64,000 bases of DNA, from contig JAJPIR010000358.1 of NCBI GenBank assembly GCA_021324675.1, forward strand, positions 1-64,000, read 5' to 3'. The translations under genes were made by a program, and so were the position numbers. A model generated the notes under the pieces. The model did not search any database. It had not been told where the DNA came from and saw only the letters and a program-made list of their open reading frames with translations. Origin of the DNA: Actinomycetota bacterium (lineage in GTDB: Bacteria; Actinomycetota; Actinomycetes; Mycobacteriales; Pseudonocardiaceae). Of this stretch, positions 8,811 through 18,806 are shown one piece after another; position 1 is the stretch's first letter, and the number at the start of each line of letters is the position of its first letter.

Positions 8811-9272
8811 TCACGCTGTCAGGGCCACTTTGGTTGGCTGCGCATCAGCGGACTGTGGAAGCACGCCGAGCTGATGCAGCAGGGTCGCCGCGTCGAAGTA
8901 GACGGTCTCCTCGCCGACAAGCCCGTCAGCGCCAAGGCTGACGATCGAACAGGTGAGAAGTTCGACCGAACGCTGGGCCGGCGGGTTGCCCATGCAATTT
9001 CCCCGATGGGTGGCTTTGAGTGTCGATTCGATGATGCAGGCCGTCTCGCCACACTGATATGTGCTTCTACGTTCCATCTACAGGTCGGGAAAGGCACGCA
9101 GGTAAGCCTACGCGACAGCCACGAACTGGACGCGACCGCGCAGCACGTCACCCGTAGCGATGACCCGCAGCACGCCATCACCAGAAAACTGTGTCGCAAA
9201 TCTCTGCGCGTCATGCCTGTTCCAGGCTGCTGGCACGCCGTCCACCAGCCTTCTGATCTCCGCATCCATCAT
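8811..9272 (-). pseudogene. SnoaL/NTF2-like protein, broken by two in-frame TAG codons
   Basis: Reading the minus strand from ATG at 9272 gives [20 protein letters not shown] and continues in one frame to a TGA at 8811. It is interrupted only by TAG at 9110-9108 and TAG at 9080-9078, nine codons apart (AYLRAFPDL lies between). The restored protein is about 150 aa with the layout of SnoaL-like polyketide-cyclase/nuclear-transport-factor-2 folds: an N-terminal helix, the AYLRAFPDL motif, and a C-terminal VYFDAATLLHQLGVLP motif. Frame is kept throughout, so these are nonsense changes rather than frameshifts. The start codon overlaps the stop of the carboxylic acid reductase gene (ATGA), so the two were translationally coupled. 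The C-terminal 88 codons could still be read from ATG at 9077. Confidence 0.8.
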
Positions 9273-12200
9273 GGGGCGTTACAACATGTGGTGTGTTTCA
9301 AGTCGGCGATGTATTTAGTGATCAGTGACGCCGACAGGTGCGGGATGTCATGGTGAGTTGCCTGCATGGCCCTCTGGAACTTTTCGGATGGGATAGCGGA
9401 GCCGTCGATGGCTTCGGCGGGATGCCGGTAAGCATCGAGCACGGCCTGTAGGGACTGTTGCCGCTGCTTTTCCGGCAGTGCTTGCAGCGCGGTTTCAAGC
9501 CGCAATATCCACTCGTTGTAGTCGTCGATCCGCTGAATGGGGTTTCCTGCCTCGATCAGCCAGTCGACAAAGGTATCCAGCGAGATGCCGTCATGGTGCG
9601 GGTTGACGACGTGGTAGGTGTGGAACCCTTCGGTGGCTTGTGCCCGTAGTTCGGTGATCGCCTGCGCGACAAAATCGACAGGCAAGCCGTCGTAGTGAGC
9701 CGGATCCGTGTAGGGGAACCGATAAAACGAGCGCGGCGCGATCCCCGTCGCAATCAGGCTGAACAGCAACCGGGTGAACACGTCGGGAACATTGAGCTGC
9801 CCGGCGTAGCTCCCGTGAGCCAAGATCATGCCGCAGCGGAGGACCGTGACAGGAAGGTTGCACAGATCATGGGCTTCGCGCAGCACCACCTCGCCGGCCC
9901 ACTTACTGGTTGCATAGCCGTTGACATAGGTATCCTCAAGCTTGCGCACTGGACTCGCTATACGCAAATCGGCATCTTCATCCAGGACATCATCGCCCAC
10001 GACCGCCGCAGCTATGGTCGAAATATAGGTGACAGGCTTCATTGTCGTCGTGATGGCCAGCCGGATCAGCTCGGCGGTGCCCACGACGTTGGCGGCGAAG
10101 AGCTGGTTGTAGGGCAGCACGTGGTTGACATGCGCCGCAGGGTGCACGATTAAATCGACGCGCTGAGCCAGCCCGTTCCAGATGGCCTCGTCTAGCCCGA
10201 GGTTGGGTTGGCCGATATCGCCGGCGAGCACCTCGAGGTGATCGGCAGCCAGGGTCTGGAAACGCTCGATCAGCTCGCTGTCGGTGTCCAGTGCCATCTC
10301 GATACGCTGGCGTGCCTGCCTGGCGTCGTTACCCCGGGCGATGCAGATCAGCGTGCCGCCGCAAGGGGCCAGCCGCTGCAGCCACTCCAGGGCGAGGAAC
10401 CGCCCGAGGTATCCGGTCGCGCCCGTCAGCAGCACGGTGGTGCTCGCACCGGCCGGCTTCGGCAGGGTCGTGGCGCTCTTCAGGGTCGGGGCATCGATGA
10501 ACTTGTCCAGCGTCAGGTCGCTGGCATAGACCTCGGTGCTGTCGGCGCCGTGCACGGCAGCAAAGGTCAGCCGCTTGGCGCCCGGGCCCCGCTGAGACTC
10601 GATGTAATGGGCCAACTGTTGTAGGTCGCTGGCCGGGTTGAGGAGCACCCCGACCGGTACTTCGGCACCGAACAGGTCTGCTAGCAGGTTCGAAAAGCTC
10701 AGCGCCGACAGCGAATCGCCACCCAGATCGATAAACCGCGCGTCGGGGCGCACGCCGGCCACCGATGCGCCCAGCGTCAGTTCAACGGCCTTGGTGATGG
10801 TTTCCAGCACTGGCCGATGGGAGCTGCCCGCACGTAATGCCCGCAACTTGTTGACCTGCTCCGTGGCCATCTCGGTGTACATATCCTCAAGGCGCTGGCT
10901 GTAGCGGGCCTTCAGTTGTGGCCGCAACAGCTTGCCTGCGCCCGAGAGCAAACCGTTTTTCAGGGTGAACGGCTCGGTCTCGATCAAAAAGTCGCGGGGG
11001 ATCTCATAGCCGTTTAGCTGGGCTTCGGCCGCGATCTGCCGCAGCGACTTACCAATCAACGACTTCACGCGCTGTGCCCCGCCGCGCCCTAACTGGGCGA
11101 TCACCTCAGCGGTCGGTACCACCACGGCCAACAGAAACGACCGCTCGCTGCTGCCGTAGACGAAGATTTGCCGGATCAGCGGGCTAGTGGCAAATACCGC
11201 CTCCAAATGTGATAACGCCACAAACTCGCCCTGAGCCAACTTGACCACATTGTTGCGTCGATCGACATAGATCAGTTGATCCGGGCCGACCTCGGCCATG
11301 ATGTCACCGGTCTTATAGAAGCCGTCCGCATCGAACATCTCGGTGGTGACCTCCGGGCGCATGTAGTAGCCCGGTGTCATGTGCTCGGTCTTGACCAGCA
11401 GCTCGCCCCTGGGATGCGGCTTGTCGGTGCGGAAGTAGCCAAGCTCGGGAACGTCGACGAGCTTATAGTCGATCACCCCTGGGCGTAGGACCTGCCGGTC
11501 CCTCAACACCACGCCCGCCTCCGTTGAGCCGTAAAAATCGATTAGGTGCACATCCAGTAACCACTCGATAAACGCCGACAACTGCGCTGACAGCGGCGCG
11601 GTTCCAAAAATCGCCGACACCACACGACCGCCCAAGAAATTGTCTCGCATGTCGGCTTTTACCGCGGCTTCAACAGTGCCCGAATCAGCTCCATCCGACC
11701 TGCGCCGAGCACATTCGTCCTGGTAGTACCCGTAGATCATTTCGCAAACCCGCGGCACCAGGGTGAGCACCGTGGGCCGCGCCAGGGTAATGTCGTCGAA
11801 TAACGTCGACAGATCACTTTTGGCCGCAAAATAGTTGGTGCCGCCGTTGGCTAAAGTGATTACCAGCGATTGATGGCCGGCGAAATGGCTCATCGGCAGA
11901 TAGCTCAAGCTGATCATTGGCACCTCGAACTGGATCAGCGCCTCCGAAGCACTCTGCCACCCATAGGCGAGCATCCGCTCGGTATACACCGCCCCTTTCG
12001 GGGTACCGGTGCTTCCGGACGTGTAGAACAACGACAGCAGTGGGTTATCGGCGGCGTCAGGCACATGCAACGGTGCCGGCGGGAGCGCCTTGCCACGGCC
12101 GAGCACGGCGTTCAGTGTGTCCACGACCACTGGACTCTCAGCGCGGGCCAAGCGCGAGCACGCGGACACGAACCTGTCTTTCTGATCATCGTCTTCAGGC

Positions 12201-12823
12201 TCGTAGTCAAAAACGATGATGCGTTCGGGCGCACCGCCGGCCAGCACCGCTTCCACAGCAACATCCAAAGACTCGATGCCGACGGCGATGAGACGTGGCC
12301 TGGTCTCGGCAATGATTGCCTTGTGTTGCATGGCGGAAGCGCTGGTCTGCAGTGGCACCGACACCGCGCCCATATGGATGCACGCCAGATCGATCGTGGC
12401 GTAGTCGGTGCTGGTGAAGCCCAGCAGGCACACGAAATCACCGGCGCTTAACGGATACTCCGGATGGTGCTGGCACTCCGCGGCCACCACGCCGACCCGG
12501 GCCCATAACTCGCGATACGTGATGGTCTTAAATTCCAGCAGCAGATGAACAGACCTACGGCCGGTGGCCGGGTCGGTCACCAATTCCTGGACACGCTGAC
12601 CCAGGGCGGGCCGGTCAGCATAGCCCTCCATCACCGTCGCCACAATCTGCGAAAGCCGCATTCCCGGCCGGAGCACTGCCAACGCAATGTCCTTCCGCGG
12701 ACGGGCGTCCCGAACCTGCGCGTCGTTCGCATACAACTCAGCCGTCCGACGTGCCACCCGCTTCTGCCAAGAGCCAGTTGTCACGTCGACAGCATCGGCC
12801 TCAGAGCCTGCGCCAACCATCAT
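9269..12823 (-). CDS. car: Carboxylic acid reductase (adenylation-PCP-reductase)
   Basis: An 1184-aa multidomain enzyme that reduces carboxylic acids to aldehydes with ATP and NADPH. An adenylation domain ([13 protein letters not shown] core, DFYGSTEAG motif) fills roughly residues 60-640. A phosphopantetheine carrier domain around residue 690 has the attachment Ser in [12 protein letters not shown]. The C-terminal thioester reductase begins [11 protein letters not shown] and has a YATSK active-site motif. Domain order and length match the mycobacterial CAR/FadD9 family. Start at 12823 is chosen because GAGGAG lies 7 nt upstream, against an in-frame start at 12877. Activity also needs a phosphopantetheinyl transferase encoded elsewhere. 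The gene runs directly into a SnoaL-like pseudogene with a 4-nt overlap. Confidence 0.95.
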   Translation of the reverse strand: MMVGAGSEADAVDVTTGSWQKRVARRTAELYANDAQVRDARPRKDIALAVLRPGMRLSQIVATVMEGYADRPALGQRVQELVTDPATGRRSVHLLLEFKTITYRELWARVGVVAAECQHHPEYPLSAGDFVCLLGFTSTDYATIDLACIHMGAVSVPLQTSASAMQHKAIIAETRPRLIAVGIESLDVAVEAVLAGGAPERIIVFDYEPEDDDQKDRFVSACSRLARAESPVVVDTLNAVLGRGKALPPAPLHVPDAADNPLLSLFYTSGSTGTPKGAVYTERMLAYGWQSASEALIQFEVPMISLSYLPMSHFAGHQSLVITLANGGTNYFAAKSDLSTLFDDITLARPTVLTLVPRVCEMIYGYYQDECARRRSDGADSGTVEAAVKADMRDNFLGGRVVSAIFGTAPLSAQLSAFIEWLLDVHLIDFYGSTEAGVVLRDRQVLRPGVIDYKLVDVPELGYFRTDKPHPRGELLVKTEHMTPGYYMRPEVTTEMFDADGFYKTGDIMAEVGPDQLIYVDRRNNVVKLAQGEFVALSHLEAVFATSPLIRQIFVYGSSERSFLLAVVVPTAEVIAQLGRGGAQRVKSLIGKSLRQIAAEAQLNGYEIPRDFLIETEPFTLKNGLLSGAGKLLRPQLKARYSQRLEDMYTEMATEQVNKLRALRAGSSHRPVLETITKAVELTLGASVAGVRPDARFIDLGGDSLSALSFSNLLADLFGAEVPVGVLLNPASDLQQLAHYIESQRGPGAKRLTFAAVHGADSTEVYASDLTLDKFIDAPTLKSATTLPKPAGASTTVLLTGATGYLGRFLALEWLQRLAPCGGTLICIARGNDARQARQRIEMALDTDSELIERFQTLAADHLEVLAGDIGQPNLGLDEAIWNGLAQRVDLIVHPAAHVNHVLPYNQLFAANVVGTAELIRLAITTTMKPVTYISTIAAAVVGDDVLDEDADLRIASPVRKLEDTYVNGYATSKWAGEVVLREAHDLCNLPVTVLRCGMILAHGSYAGQLNVPDVFTRLLFSLIATGIAPRSFYRFPYTDPAHYDGLPVDFVAQAITELRAQATEGFHTYHVVNPHHDGISLDTFVDWLIEAGNPIQRIDDYNEWILRLETALQALPEKQRQQSLQAVLDAYRHPAEAIDGSAIPSEKFQRAMQATHHDIPHLSASLITKYIADLKHTTCCNAP

Positions 12824-13568
12824 CCCCACCCTCCTCAACTGTTGGCGCATCTTTCCTGGCTGGCGCGGCACCGACAACCGGATTTTCGGCCAGCCTCACC
12901 ACAGACAGGGCGAGGACGCAGACCAGCTCTGAATCTCAGATCGGCCTCGTACAGGTGAGTAATGTTTCACCCCGGGCCCGTGACCTGTAGTCAGTCGTGC
13001 AAATAGCCGCAGATCACAAACATAATCAATAATGTCGACTGCATTTCTCACTGCCCCGCTCGAGGTGTGGCGGACTCGCCTCATCACCGCGATCGCCATA
13101 GCCCGCATTCGCTGGGTCTGCAGTCCGGTCGCTTACCGAGCTGAGCTCGGACAACCAACCCTGCGATAACAGATGCAGGCAGATTCCTGAGCCGAGCGCA
13201 CGACATCGGCATGTGATGTTCGGCGGGTGGTGTCCGAGTGTGACACGGTGCTGGTCGCTGCGGTCATGGCTGTGGTCACCCCGTTGCGACCGGGCCGCAT
13301 GATCGTCGCGTAGTGCCCGCAGCGGTAGCCGGCGAGAAGGGTAGCGGGCATCAGGCAGTGGCGGCTGCGCGTCCCGAGGTGGCACCAAGCCATGCCGCAC
13401 AGCAGTGGACGAGGCGAGGGTTTTCGTGGTTTGGGCCGTGAGGATCCCGGCGCTGGCTCGTTAGCAGACAGAGCTGCGGTGTGCTGTGGACAGGATTTCT
13501 CCTGGGCGTTGGGGCCGCGACACCAGCCAAGACAGCCGTCGAGGTTGAGGAGGACCTGAGGTGACTCG
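12824..13568. other. Intergenic region between car and the wag31-like gene
   Basis: The two genes diverge, so both promoters should lie in these 745 bp. Short overlapping frames on both strands show no recognisable motif, and I see no convincing gene or RNA structure. Confidence 0.4.
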
Positions 13569-14378
13569 ATGCCGTTAACGCTTGCCGAACTTCGTGGCGT
13601 TAGCTTCAGTAAGCCGCCGGTCGGTGAGCCCGGTTACCACCCAGACGAGGTGGATGACCTGCTCGACCGGGTTCACGCTGAGCTGGCGCGCTTGATTGAG
13701 GAGAACAACGAGCTGCGCAGTCAGGTCGCCCAGCTCGACGTGCAGCCGCGCAACGCGCCCGTCCACCCGGGGCACAACCACACCTCGCTGCCTCCTGCGG
13801 GGCCACCCATGCCACCGCTGCGGCCACCGATCAGCGAACTGGGCTCCTCCGATACTGATCATGACCTGCAGGCCGCCAAGACGCTGGCTCTTGCCCAGAA
13901 AGTGGCTGACCAGGTTAGGGAACAAGCCCATGCCAAAGCGGACAGGATGCTCACCCAGGCCCGAAGCCACTGTGCGCAGTTGCTTTCCGAGGCCCGTGTG
14001 GCCGCCCAGGATATGGTCGACGAGGCCCGAACCCGGGTCGAGGCCATGGTCCAGGACGCTCGTACTGCTGCGGAAGCCCTGCAACGGCAGTCCGAGGACA
14101 AGGTGGCGTCGCTGGAGCAACAGGCGGCCCACCAACACGCTGAAACCCTGGAAACCTTGCATAAGGAAAAGAGCCTTTTGGAGAACGCTATTGGTAGCCT
14201 CCGGGGCTTCGAACAAAAGTACCGTATTGAGTTGGCGGCACATTTGCAGTCACTACTTCACGAGCTCGATGGACTTGCCGCGCCAGCGGACCCAATAAGC
14301 ACCCCGCAAGACCCGGAGAGCTCCGACCTGGCCGCGCGCAACCAAACCAACCAATCCACACCCACGCAGAATCAGTGA
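13569..14378 (+). CDS. DivIVA/Wag31-like coiled-coil protein
   Basis: A 269-aa cytosolic protein. The first 60 residues match the DivIVA membrane-binding domain of mycobacterial Wag31: MPLTLAELRGVSFSKPP, GYHPDEVDDLLDRV, then an LIEENNELRSQV coiled coil. A Pro/Gly-rich linker (about 60-95) leads to a long Ala/Glu/Gln-rich coiled coil (about 100-235) and a polar tail. Wag31 recruits the elongation machinery to the curved pole; this shorter relative with a divergent tail is probably a paralogue, since the core wag31 sits in the ftsZ region, which is not seen here. It could modulate polar growth or anchor another complex. The start is fixed by the conserved MPLT and by GAGG about 10 nt upstream. 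Confidence 0.85.
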   Translation: MPLTLAELRGVSFSKPPVGEPGYHPDEVDDLLDRVHAELARLIEENNELRSQVAQLDVQPRNAPVHPGHNHTSLPPAGPPMPPLRPPISELGSSDTDHDLQAAKTLALAQKVADQVREQAHAKADRMLTQARSHCAQLLSEARVAAQDMVDEARTRVEAMVQDARTAAEALQRQSEDKVASLEQQAAHQHAETLETLHKEKSLLENAIGSLRGFEQKYRIELAAHLQSLLHELDGLAAPADPISTPQDPESSDLAARNQTNQSTPTQNQ

Positions 14379-14454
14379 GCAGAGTCGAAACCCTTCGCAA
14401 ATAACACACGGCTTACCGGCAGAATAATCACAGGATTGAATCCTTGTGTGGTGG

Positions 14455-14652
14455 TCAGGCAACGTCGAAGAAATGAACCGGGTCCTGAGGGTGGCCGACC
14501 CCGGTGTCATGCCACCAGCGGCGCAGGCAAGTGCCGCATTGCAGCCAGATCAAGTTGATGTCGCAGTCCAGCAGGTACACCGGGGTGGTGCCACACGACG
14601 GGCAGGCCAACCAAGCACGGCGTCCGAAATCTGCGTGGGGGTCGAGCATCAT
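14455..14652 (-). CDS. Small zinc-ribbon protein
   Basis: A 65-aa protein with two Cys pairs, CPSC (about residue 17) and CGTC (about residue 39), spaced as in a zinc ribbon; Trp-rich around WLQCGTCLRRWWHD. Its ATG overlaps the TGA of the upstream gene (ATGA), so the pair is translationally coupled. Function is unknown; nucleic-acid or protein binding is a guess from the fold. Confidence 0.6.
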   Translation of the reverse strand: MMLDPHADFGRRAWLACPSCGTTPVYLLDCDINLIWLQCGTCLRRWWHDTGVGHPQDPVHFFDVA

Positions 14653-14876
14653 GTCTGGACCTCCGCAAGTTCGGGCAACACCCCAGCGGCCAGAAGCAGG
14701 TCGTAGGTGGCCCGCTGATCGGCGTCAAGGCCGGCGTGCAACCGTTGATGCGCCTGGACCTCGTGGATGTACACGTCGACGGGATTCCAATGCCGGCCCA
14801 GGGCGTCCATAACGGCGGCCAGGCGAGCGCCTTCGTGCGCGGTGAGATCGATGGTGAACGGGACAAGACTGGCCAC
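14649..14876 (-). CDS. Small conserved-type protein, unknown function
   Basis: A 75-aa acidic helical protein from a GTG start with GGAGGT 5 nt upstream. It contains the stretch DALGRHWNPVDVYIHEVQA and ends AEVQT. It overlaps the zinc-ribbon gene by 4 nt. The strong ribosome site and coupling support a real two-gene operon. No family is recognised. Confidence 0.6.
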   Translation of the reverse strand: MASLVPFTIDLTAHEGARLAAVMDALGRHWNPVDVYIHEVQAHQRLHAGLDADQRATYDLLLAAGVLPELAEVQT

Positions 14877-15739
14877 AGCACACCTCCATGGGCTTGATGA
14901 AGCGGCAGCGGATCGACACCGAAATCACCACTTTGGTCATCCCGTGCGTCACTGACACCAGAGCAGCGAGTGCGCTGCCTTCGTACAGTCAGGGCCGAGA
15001 TGTCGCACACTGTGACGGAAGGAACTGATCCAGACCACGGCGTCGCGGCCATGGCGCTCGGTAAACCTCACGGTCCTTGGCTACCTCGGGTCGCCAGATA
15101 AACCGGACATCCAACGTCACTATAGGCTTCGATATGGCGACGGAAGGGATAGATAGAGCAATTGATACAGTGGGCCTCCAGCCAACAAAATGAGGCCTCA
15201 CGGCAGTTCAGGCGGCGCACGGCAACGGGGCCAACAAATTGCCCACTCAACCGGCTAGCATGAGCACACCGATAACGAACTCCGCCTCGACGGTTAGCAT
15301 GCATGGTTGATCTGCAAGGTGATATGCGCTTGGTCTGAACATGGGCTTCATTGCCCGTTTGAGAACTGGCGCCAAATTTTAACCGATCTTAAGGGGTCGC
15401 CCTTAGATCAGGCCTGCTTTCTTCGGTAACGAGCAAAACCTACGTTTTTTGAAGTATGAGTCAGCAAGCAGCCGTCTCCCACAGTCTCGCCGTTGCTGAC
15501 CTGCTTACGCAGCAACAGACTGTCTCAGCGGTAGTGCGGTTCCAGCGCGTAGCGTGGCAGTTCAGTCACCAACTGTGCCCACGTCGTCGCAGCGGTAGAG
15601 GCACTCGTTGCCCGAACGTCATCGACACCGAATGCCGGCCGCCGCCCTGGTGGGTGTCCTCAACAGATTCGGACTATCTTCTCACGCAGCAACGCTGCCT
15701 CCAAACGAGTGGATAAGGCAGACAACGGGCCAAAGCCAG
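14877..15739. other. 863-bp stretch without a supported gene
   Basis: Only short, mutually overlapping frames occur. The part from 15340 to 15460 is AT-rich compared with its surroundings and contains the inverted repeat listed separately. Confidence 0.4.
15385..15409. promoter_or_regulatory. Inverted repeat in an AT-rich intergenic stretch
   Basis: GATCTTAAGGG and CCCTTAGATC form a near-perfect dyad (one bulged T) with a 4-nt spacer. It could be an operator or a hairpin; there is no adjacent T-tract or convincing gene. Confidence 0.3.
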
Positions 15740-16150
15740 CTACTGTGGTGAGTGCACTGGGCACCAGGAGTCACCCCCGGGCAGACGCCCGGTTGCGGCC
15801 TTGATCGACTCCCGTTCGCGCAGCAAGGATCTTCTTGAGCACTGCTGGCACGCAAGGAGACCGCAAAGGTGGCACGTAACGGCACGATTGTAGGGATCAG
15901 TGGGCAAAAAAGCTCCGCAAAGGTTCCCCGTCAACGAGGGGTGGGGCGTCCCACCCACGGAGATGGCAAACAATCCAGCAGTCGTGGCCTGGCGCGTGTT
16001 GCACGCGGTTCCATCACGGTCGTGGAGGTTGGCCGTCCCGCCACCTTCTTCCCGATAGGGCTCACTTTTCTGCGCGCGTGGTCGTATCTGCGTTTCGTGA
16101 TCCAGCAAGTCCGGAACCCGAGGTGGTCCGCGGTTGGTTCTGGTGCTCAT
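15740..16150 (-). CDS. Hypothetical Cys-containing protein
   Basis: A 136-aa frame starting MSTRTNRGPPRVPD, with GGGGAG 9 nt before the ATG. The C-terminal half has a possible zinc site CHLCGLLACQQC (about residues 92-103) and ends in WCPVHSPQ. The longer frame to 16420 is rejected because its extra part is Arg/Pro-rich junk on the complement of a better-looking plus-strand frame. It overlaps nothing else convincing. No family recognised. Confidence 0.45.
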   Translation of the reverse strand: MSTRTNRGPPRVPDLLDHETQIRPRAQKSEPYREEGGGTANLHDRDGTACNTRQATTAGLFAISVGGTPHPSLTGNLCGAFLPTDPYNRAVTCHLCGLLACQQCSRRSLLRERESIKAATGRLPGGDSWCPVHSPQ

Positions 16151-16168
16151 GCGCGCAATCTCCCCGCA

Positions 16169-16771
16169 GTGCGGTCTCGTCGGCAGAAGTCGTGGCCCCG
16201 GTGCTCCAGTCCGGGATGTGATCGGCCGGTGCCGCCGGATGCGGTGCACGATCTGTGTGGGCGCGCGGGCCCGTACGTGGCGTTGATTCGAGCACCTCGG
16301 CATGGGGGCCCGTGTTGCCCGGGGACGTGCCCGGGATGCCGGGCGTGTTTGGACACCCCGCGGGTGCAGGCCGGGTGGTGTGCTCGGTGCAGCGTCTGCG
16401 TGGTGTGCTGCCGGGGTCACGACGTGTTAACTCTGCCCACCGTCCGTGAAAGTATCCCCGTTCGAGGCAACCTCAAGCGCCCGAGAACACACGGCCATCG
16501 CCAGGCGCAAGGCGAACTGCGCGCCACACAGCCCGAAGTACCCGTCTCAGCGCAACCCTTCATCCTCCGCCGCTACACCACCGACGAAGAATCCCTAGCC
16601 GATCCGCCCGAGAATCACGACTTCGGCCGCCTGACCATTCACCGCGTCATCCACCACACCCATCCCGACCAGCTGACACCCCTGAGCACTCCCTCCTGGC
16701 CGGATCCTCCCCCGACTCCAGTCCCAGCCGGGTCTCTCGGCGCGAACACTCGCGACAAGGTGCGCCGCTAG
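16169..16771 (+). CDS. Hypothetical Cys-rich zinc-finger-like protein
   Basis: A 200-aa frame whose N-terminal 90 residues hold many Cys in pairs (CSSPGCDRPVPPDAVHDLC, CPGTCPGC, CARCSVCVVC), with high G/C at third codon positions as expected for real mycobacterial coding sequence. The second half is polar, with an FGRLTIHRVIHHTHPDQ stretch. The GTG at 16169 has no clear ribosome site, and the frame stays open upstream to 15869. It is divergent to the 136-aa gene with almost no spacing, so one of the two may be spurious. Confidence 0.35.
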   Translation: MRSRRQKSWPRCSSPGCDRPVPPDAVHDLCGRAGPYVALIRAPRHGGPCCPGTCPGCRACLDTPRVQAGWCARCSVCVVCCRGHDVLTLPTVRESIPVRGNLKRPRTHGHRQAQGELRATQPEVPVSAQPFILRRYTTDEESLADPPENHDFGRLTIHRVIHHTHPDQLTPLSTPSWPDPPPTPVPAGSLGANTRDKVRR

Positions 16772-16812
16772 CGGCTCGACGTCGAGCCCATCGATGCCTG
16801 CGTGAATGCCCT

Positions 16813-17604
16813 CTAGCAGGAGGCAACGATGAGTACCGCCCAGACCACCTTGCCGATGGGAAGCCGGGATGCGGTTCCCCAGGCGCGGCTGAGCTTGTTG
16901 ATGAGTACCAGGCCGCGACCGCCGGGAGCTTGGAGGTTGGGTACGCGTAGCTGGGGTGGGCGCGGATCCGCGTCGGCCACCGCGACGGTAAGCCTGTTGC
17001 TGCGCAACTCCAGGCGCAGCCAGCCATCCGAACGCGCGTGGCGCACCATGTTGTCGGTTAACTCCGAGGCAACGACCACGGCGGCGGCTGCCATGGCGGG
17101 GATCCCCCACTGTTGACAGGTCAGCTCGACTAGCTGCCTAGCTAGCCGAGCGCTAGCCGCTTCACAGGGTAGCTGCACCTGGCGCCGGTGTGGGCGGGGT
17201 GCAGCGTCAAGACCATCGAGGGCGTCGCTGACGCTGTGGTAGGTCGGGACGCAGCGCCGCACCGCGCTGACGTCGAGCAAGGTGCGCAGCGGTTGTTGTG
17301 CCGCTGCCAACGCAAGTGGCACTCCGGGCCAGTTTCTGATGCGGTCACACACGGTGGGAAACACCGTGAGCAACGACGCAATGGTGGTCCGCATGCAGGC
17401 CAGGTCCACTACTATCGCTCCGGGTTCCTCGGCCGCGCATTTGAGCAGGTAATCTCGCAGCTGCTCGTAGGTCTTGGGGGTCAGCTCACCCACCGGTCGC
17501 ACTACCAGGGTGCCGCCGCGGAAGTGAGTCTCCAGCAAAAGGGGGACGGTCACTGATTCCAGGCCGCCCACGCCGTCATCCGGGCCATTCAACCGACTCG
17601 CCAT
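16813..17604 (-). CDS. STAS plus histidine-kinase-type ATPase domain regulator (anti-sigma-factor-like)
   Basis: A 263-aa cytosolic regulator starting MASRLNGPDD, with GGAGGGGG just upstream of 17604; the 99-residue in-frame extension to 17901 is rejected. Residues about 20-125 form a STAS-like domain (VRPVGELTPKTYEQLRDYL, AIVVDLACM). Residues about 145-260 form a GHKL/HATPase_c domain of the RsbW type with an N-box (ELTDNMVRHA), a G1-like DADP and a G2 GGRGLVLINKLS. Such proteins bind and inactivate SigF/SigB-type sigma factors or phosphorylate antagonists. Fusion of both partner domains in one chain is notable. The STAS gene beginning at 17909 diverges 305 bp away and is a plausible partner. 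Confidence 0.8.
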   Translation of the reverse strand: MASRLNGPDDGVGGLESVTVPLLLETHFRGGTLVVRPVGELTPKTYEQLRDYLLKCAAEEPGAIVVDLACMRTTIASLLTVFPTVCDRIRNWPGVPLALAAAQQPLRTLLDVSAVRRCVPTYHSVSDALDGLDAAPRPHRRQVQLPCEAASARLARQLVELTCQQWGIPAMAAAAVVVASELTDNMVRHARSDGWLRLELRSNRLTVAVADADPRPPQLRVPNLQAPGGRGLVLINKLSRAWGTASRLPIGKVVWAVLIVASC

Positions 17605-17908
17605 CTGACCCCCTCCACCCAACGCCAAGGCACCCGTCTCATGTGGGGTCCGCTTTGGAGCCCAGGTGGTGTTGAGTATCCCGCTCGGCGGGCGCACCCA
17701 TGGTTGCCCATCAGGGTGACGTGTGTCTGAACTAGCGGGACGGCAGAGATCCGCGGGGTACTGGGTGCTGGATAGTGATCGACTTACCACCCGGCACGGC
17801 AGCGAGCTGGGGCATGGGGTTCGAGGACCAGTAGCACTGATCAGCATCCTGACCCGCTGACCCGACTGCAGGGTGCCTATCTGTGACTTGCGCTCTATCA
17901 TTCAGGCC

Positions 17909-18271
17909 GTGAACAGCGCATTTCCGGCAGACATTCTCGGCCTACACGTGGCCGGTCACGGTCCCGATGCACGCGTCGTCACCGTGACCGGTGAGGTCGA
18001 TACGGTGACTGCCCCGCAGCTGGCTGCCGTCCTCACCGCGCAGCTGGCAACTGCCCAACTCGTGGTGGTTAACCTTGATGATGTGCAGTTCCTGGGGTCT
18101 GCCGGACTGCAGGTGCTATTCGAAGCCAACGAACTCGCTACCCAACAACACCGCCACCTGCGGTTGGTGTGCAATTCTCCGACCGCCAACCTGACATTGG
18201 AGAGCACCGGATTGCGGGAGCACCTTACCTTTGCCAACAACGTCCCGGACGCCCTGAACAACAGTCCCTGA
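17909..18271 (+). CDS. STAS-domain anti-sigma-factor antagonist
   Basis: A 120-aa single STAS domain. The phosphorylatable Ser lies in FLGSAGLQVLFEA, after VVVNLDDVQ, as in SpoIIAA/RsbV antagonists. GTG at 17909 places the first beta strand close to the N-terminus; an earlier in-frame GTG at 17873 has its only purine run directly against it. It probably works with the neighbouring divergent STAS-HATPase protein in a partner-switching circuit controlling a stress sigma factor that is not encoded in this window. Confidence 0.82.
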   Translation: MNSAFPADILGLHVAGHGPDARVVTVTGEVDTVTAPQLAAVLTAQLATAQLVVVNLDDVQFLGSAGLQVLFEANELATQQHRHLRLVCNSPTANLTLESTGLREHLTFANNVPDALNNSP

Positions 18272-18407
18272 AATCGTCACGACTGTTCGCGCCCTGGCGC
18301 CGGACTCTTGCGGCGGCAGCGACGCTGCGCATGATGGTCCAGATCACGACGGCAGCAGGTAGTGCATTATCTATGTGCCCGATAGGCGGAAAGCAAGAGG
18401 TTCGGTC

Positions 18408-18806
18408 ATGGCGAGCGCAGTTCCTGAGGATCTTAGGTACAGCAAGGACCACGAATGGGTGCGGCAGCGTGATGGTGTCGCGGTGGTAGGCCTCACCGAT
18501 TACGCCCAACAGCAGCTGGGAGACATCGTCTTCGTCGAGCTACCGAAGGCCGGCGAGCGCCTTGAGGCGACTGAGGCGTTCGGGACGGTGGAATCAGTCA
18601 AGGCGGTCAGCGAGGTGTACGCACCGGTCACCGGTCAGATTGCCAAGGTCAACGAAGAAATCAACGACTCTCCAGAAGATATCAACCATGACCCCTACGG
18701 AGCTGGATGGCTAATTGAAATCCAGATGGACAACACTGCTCAGGCGAATGGGCTGCTTACTGCGGCCGAGTACGCCGCATACCTGCAAGGCGAGACAGAC
18801 AGCTAA
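18408..18806 (+). CDS. gcvH: Glycine cleavage system H protein
   Basis: A 132-aa lipoyl carrier that shuttles the aminomethyl group between GcvP, GcvT and the lipoamide dehydrogenase. The lipoylation Lys65 sits in GTVESVKAVSE; SKDHEWVR and GLTDYAQQQLGDIVFVELP are characteristic. Length is normal for the family. ATG at 18408 with AGAGG 8 nt upstream is preferred to an in-frame start 33 nt earlier. No other glycine-cleavage gene and no glycine riboswitch is visible nearby, so it is a solitary gcvH. Confidence 0.95.
   Translation: MASAVPEDLRYSKDHEWVRQRDGVAVVGLTDYAQQQLGDIVFVELPKAGERLEATEAFGTVESVKAVSEVYAPVTGQIAKVNEEINDSPEDINHDPYGAGWLIEIQMDNTAQANGLLTAAEYAAYLQGETDS

Noticed and set aside
9078-9110. 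Amber suppression or pyrrolysine-type readthrough at the two TAG codons
   Set aside because: No suppressor tRNA or Pyl gene is visible in the window; nonsense decay is simpler.
15869-16771. 300-aa plus-strand frame read from 15869
   Set aside because: Its first 100 codons are the complement of a minus-strand gene with a better ribosome site; only the Cys-rich later part is kept as a low-confidence gene.
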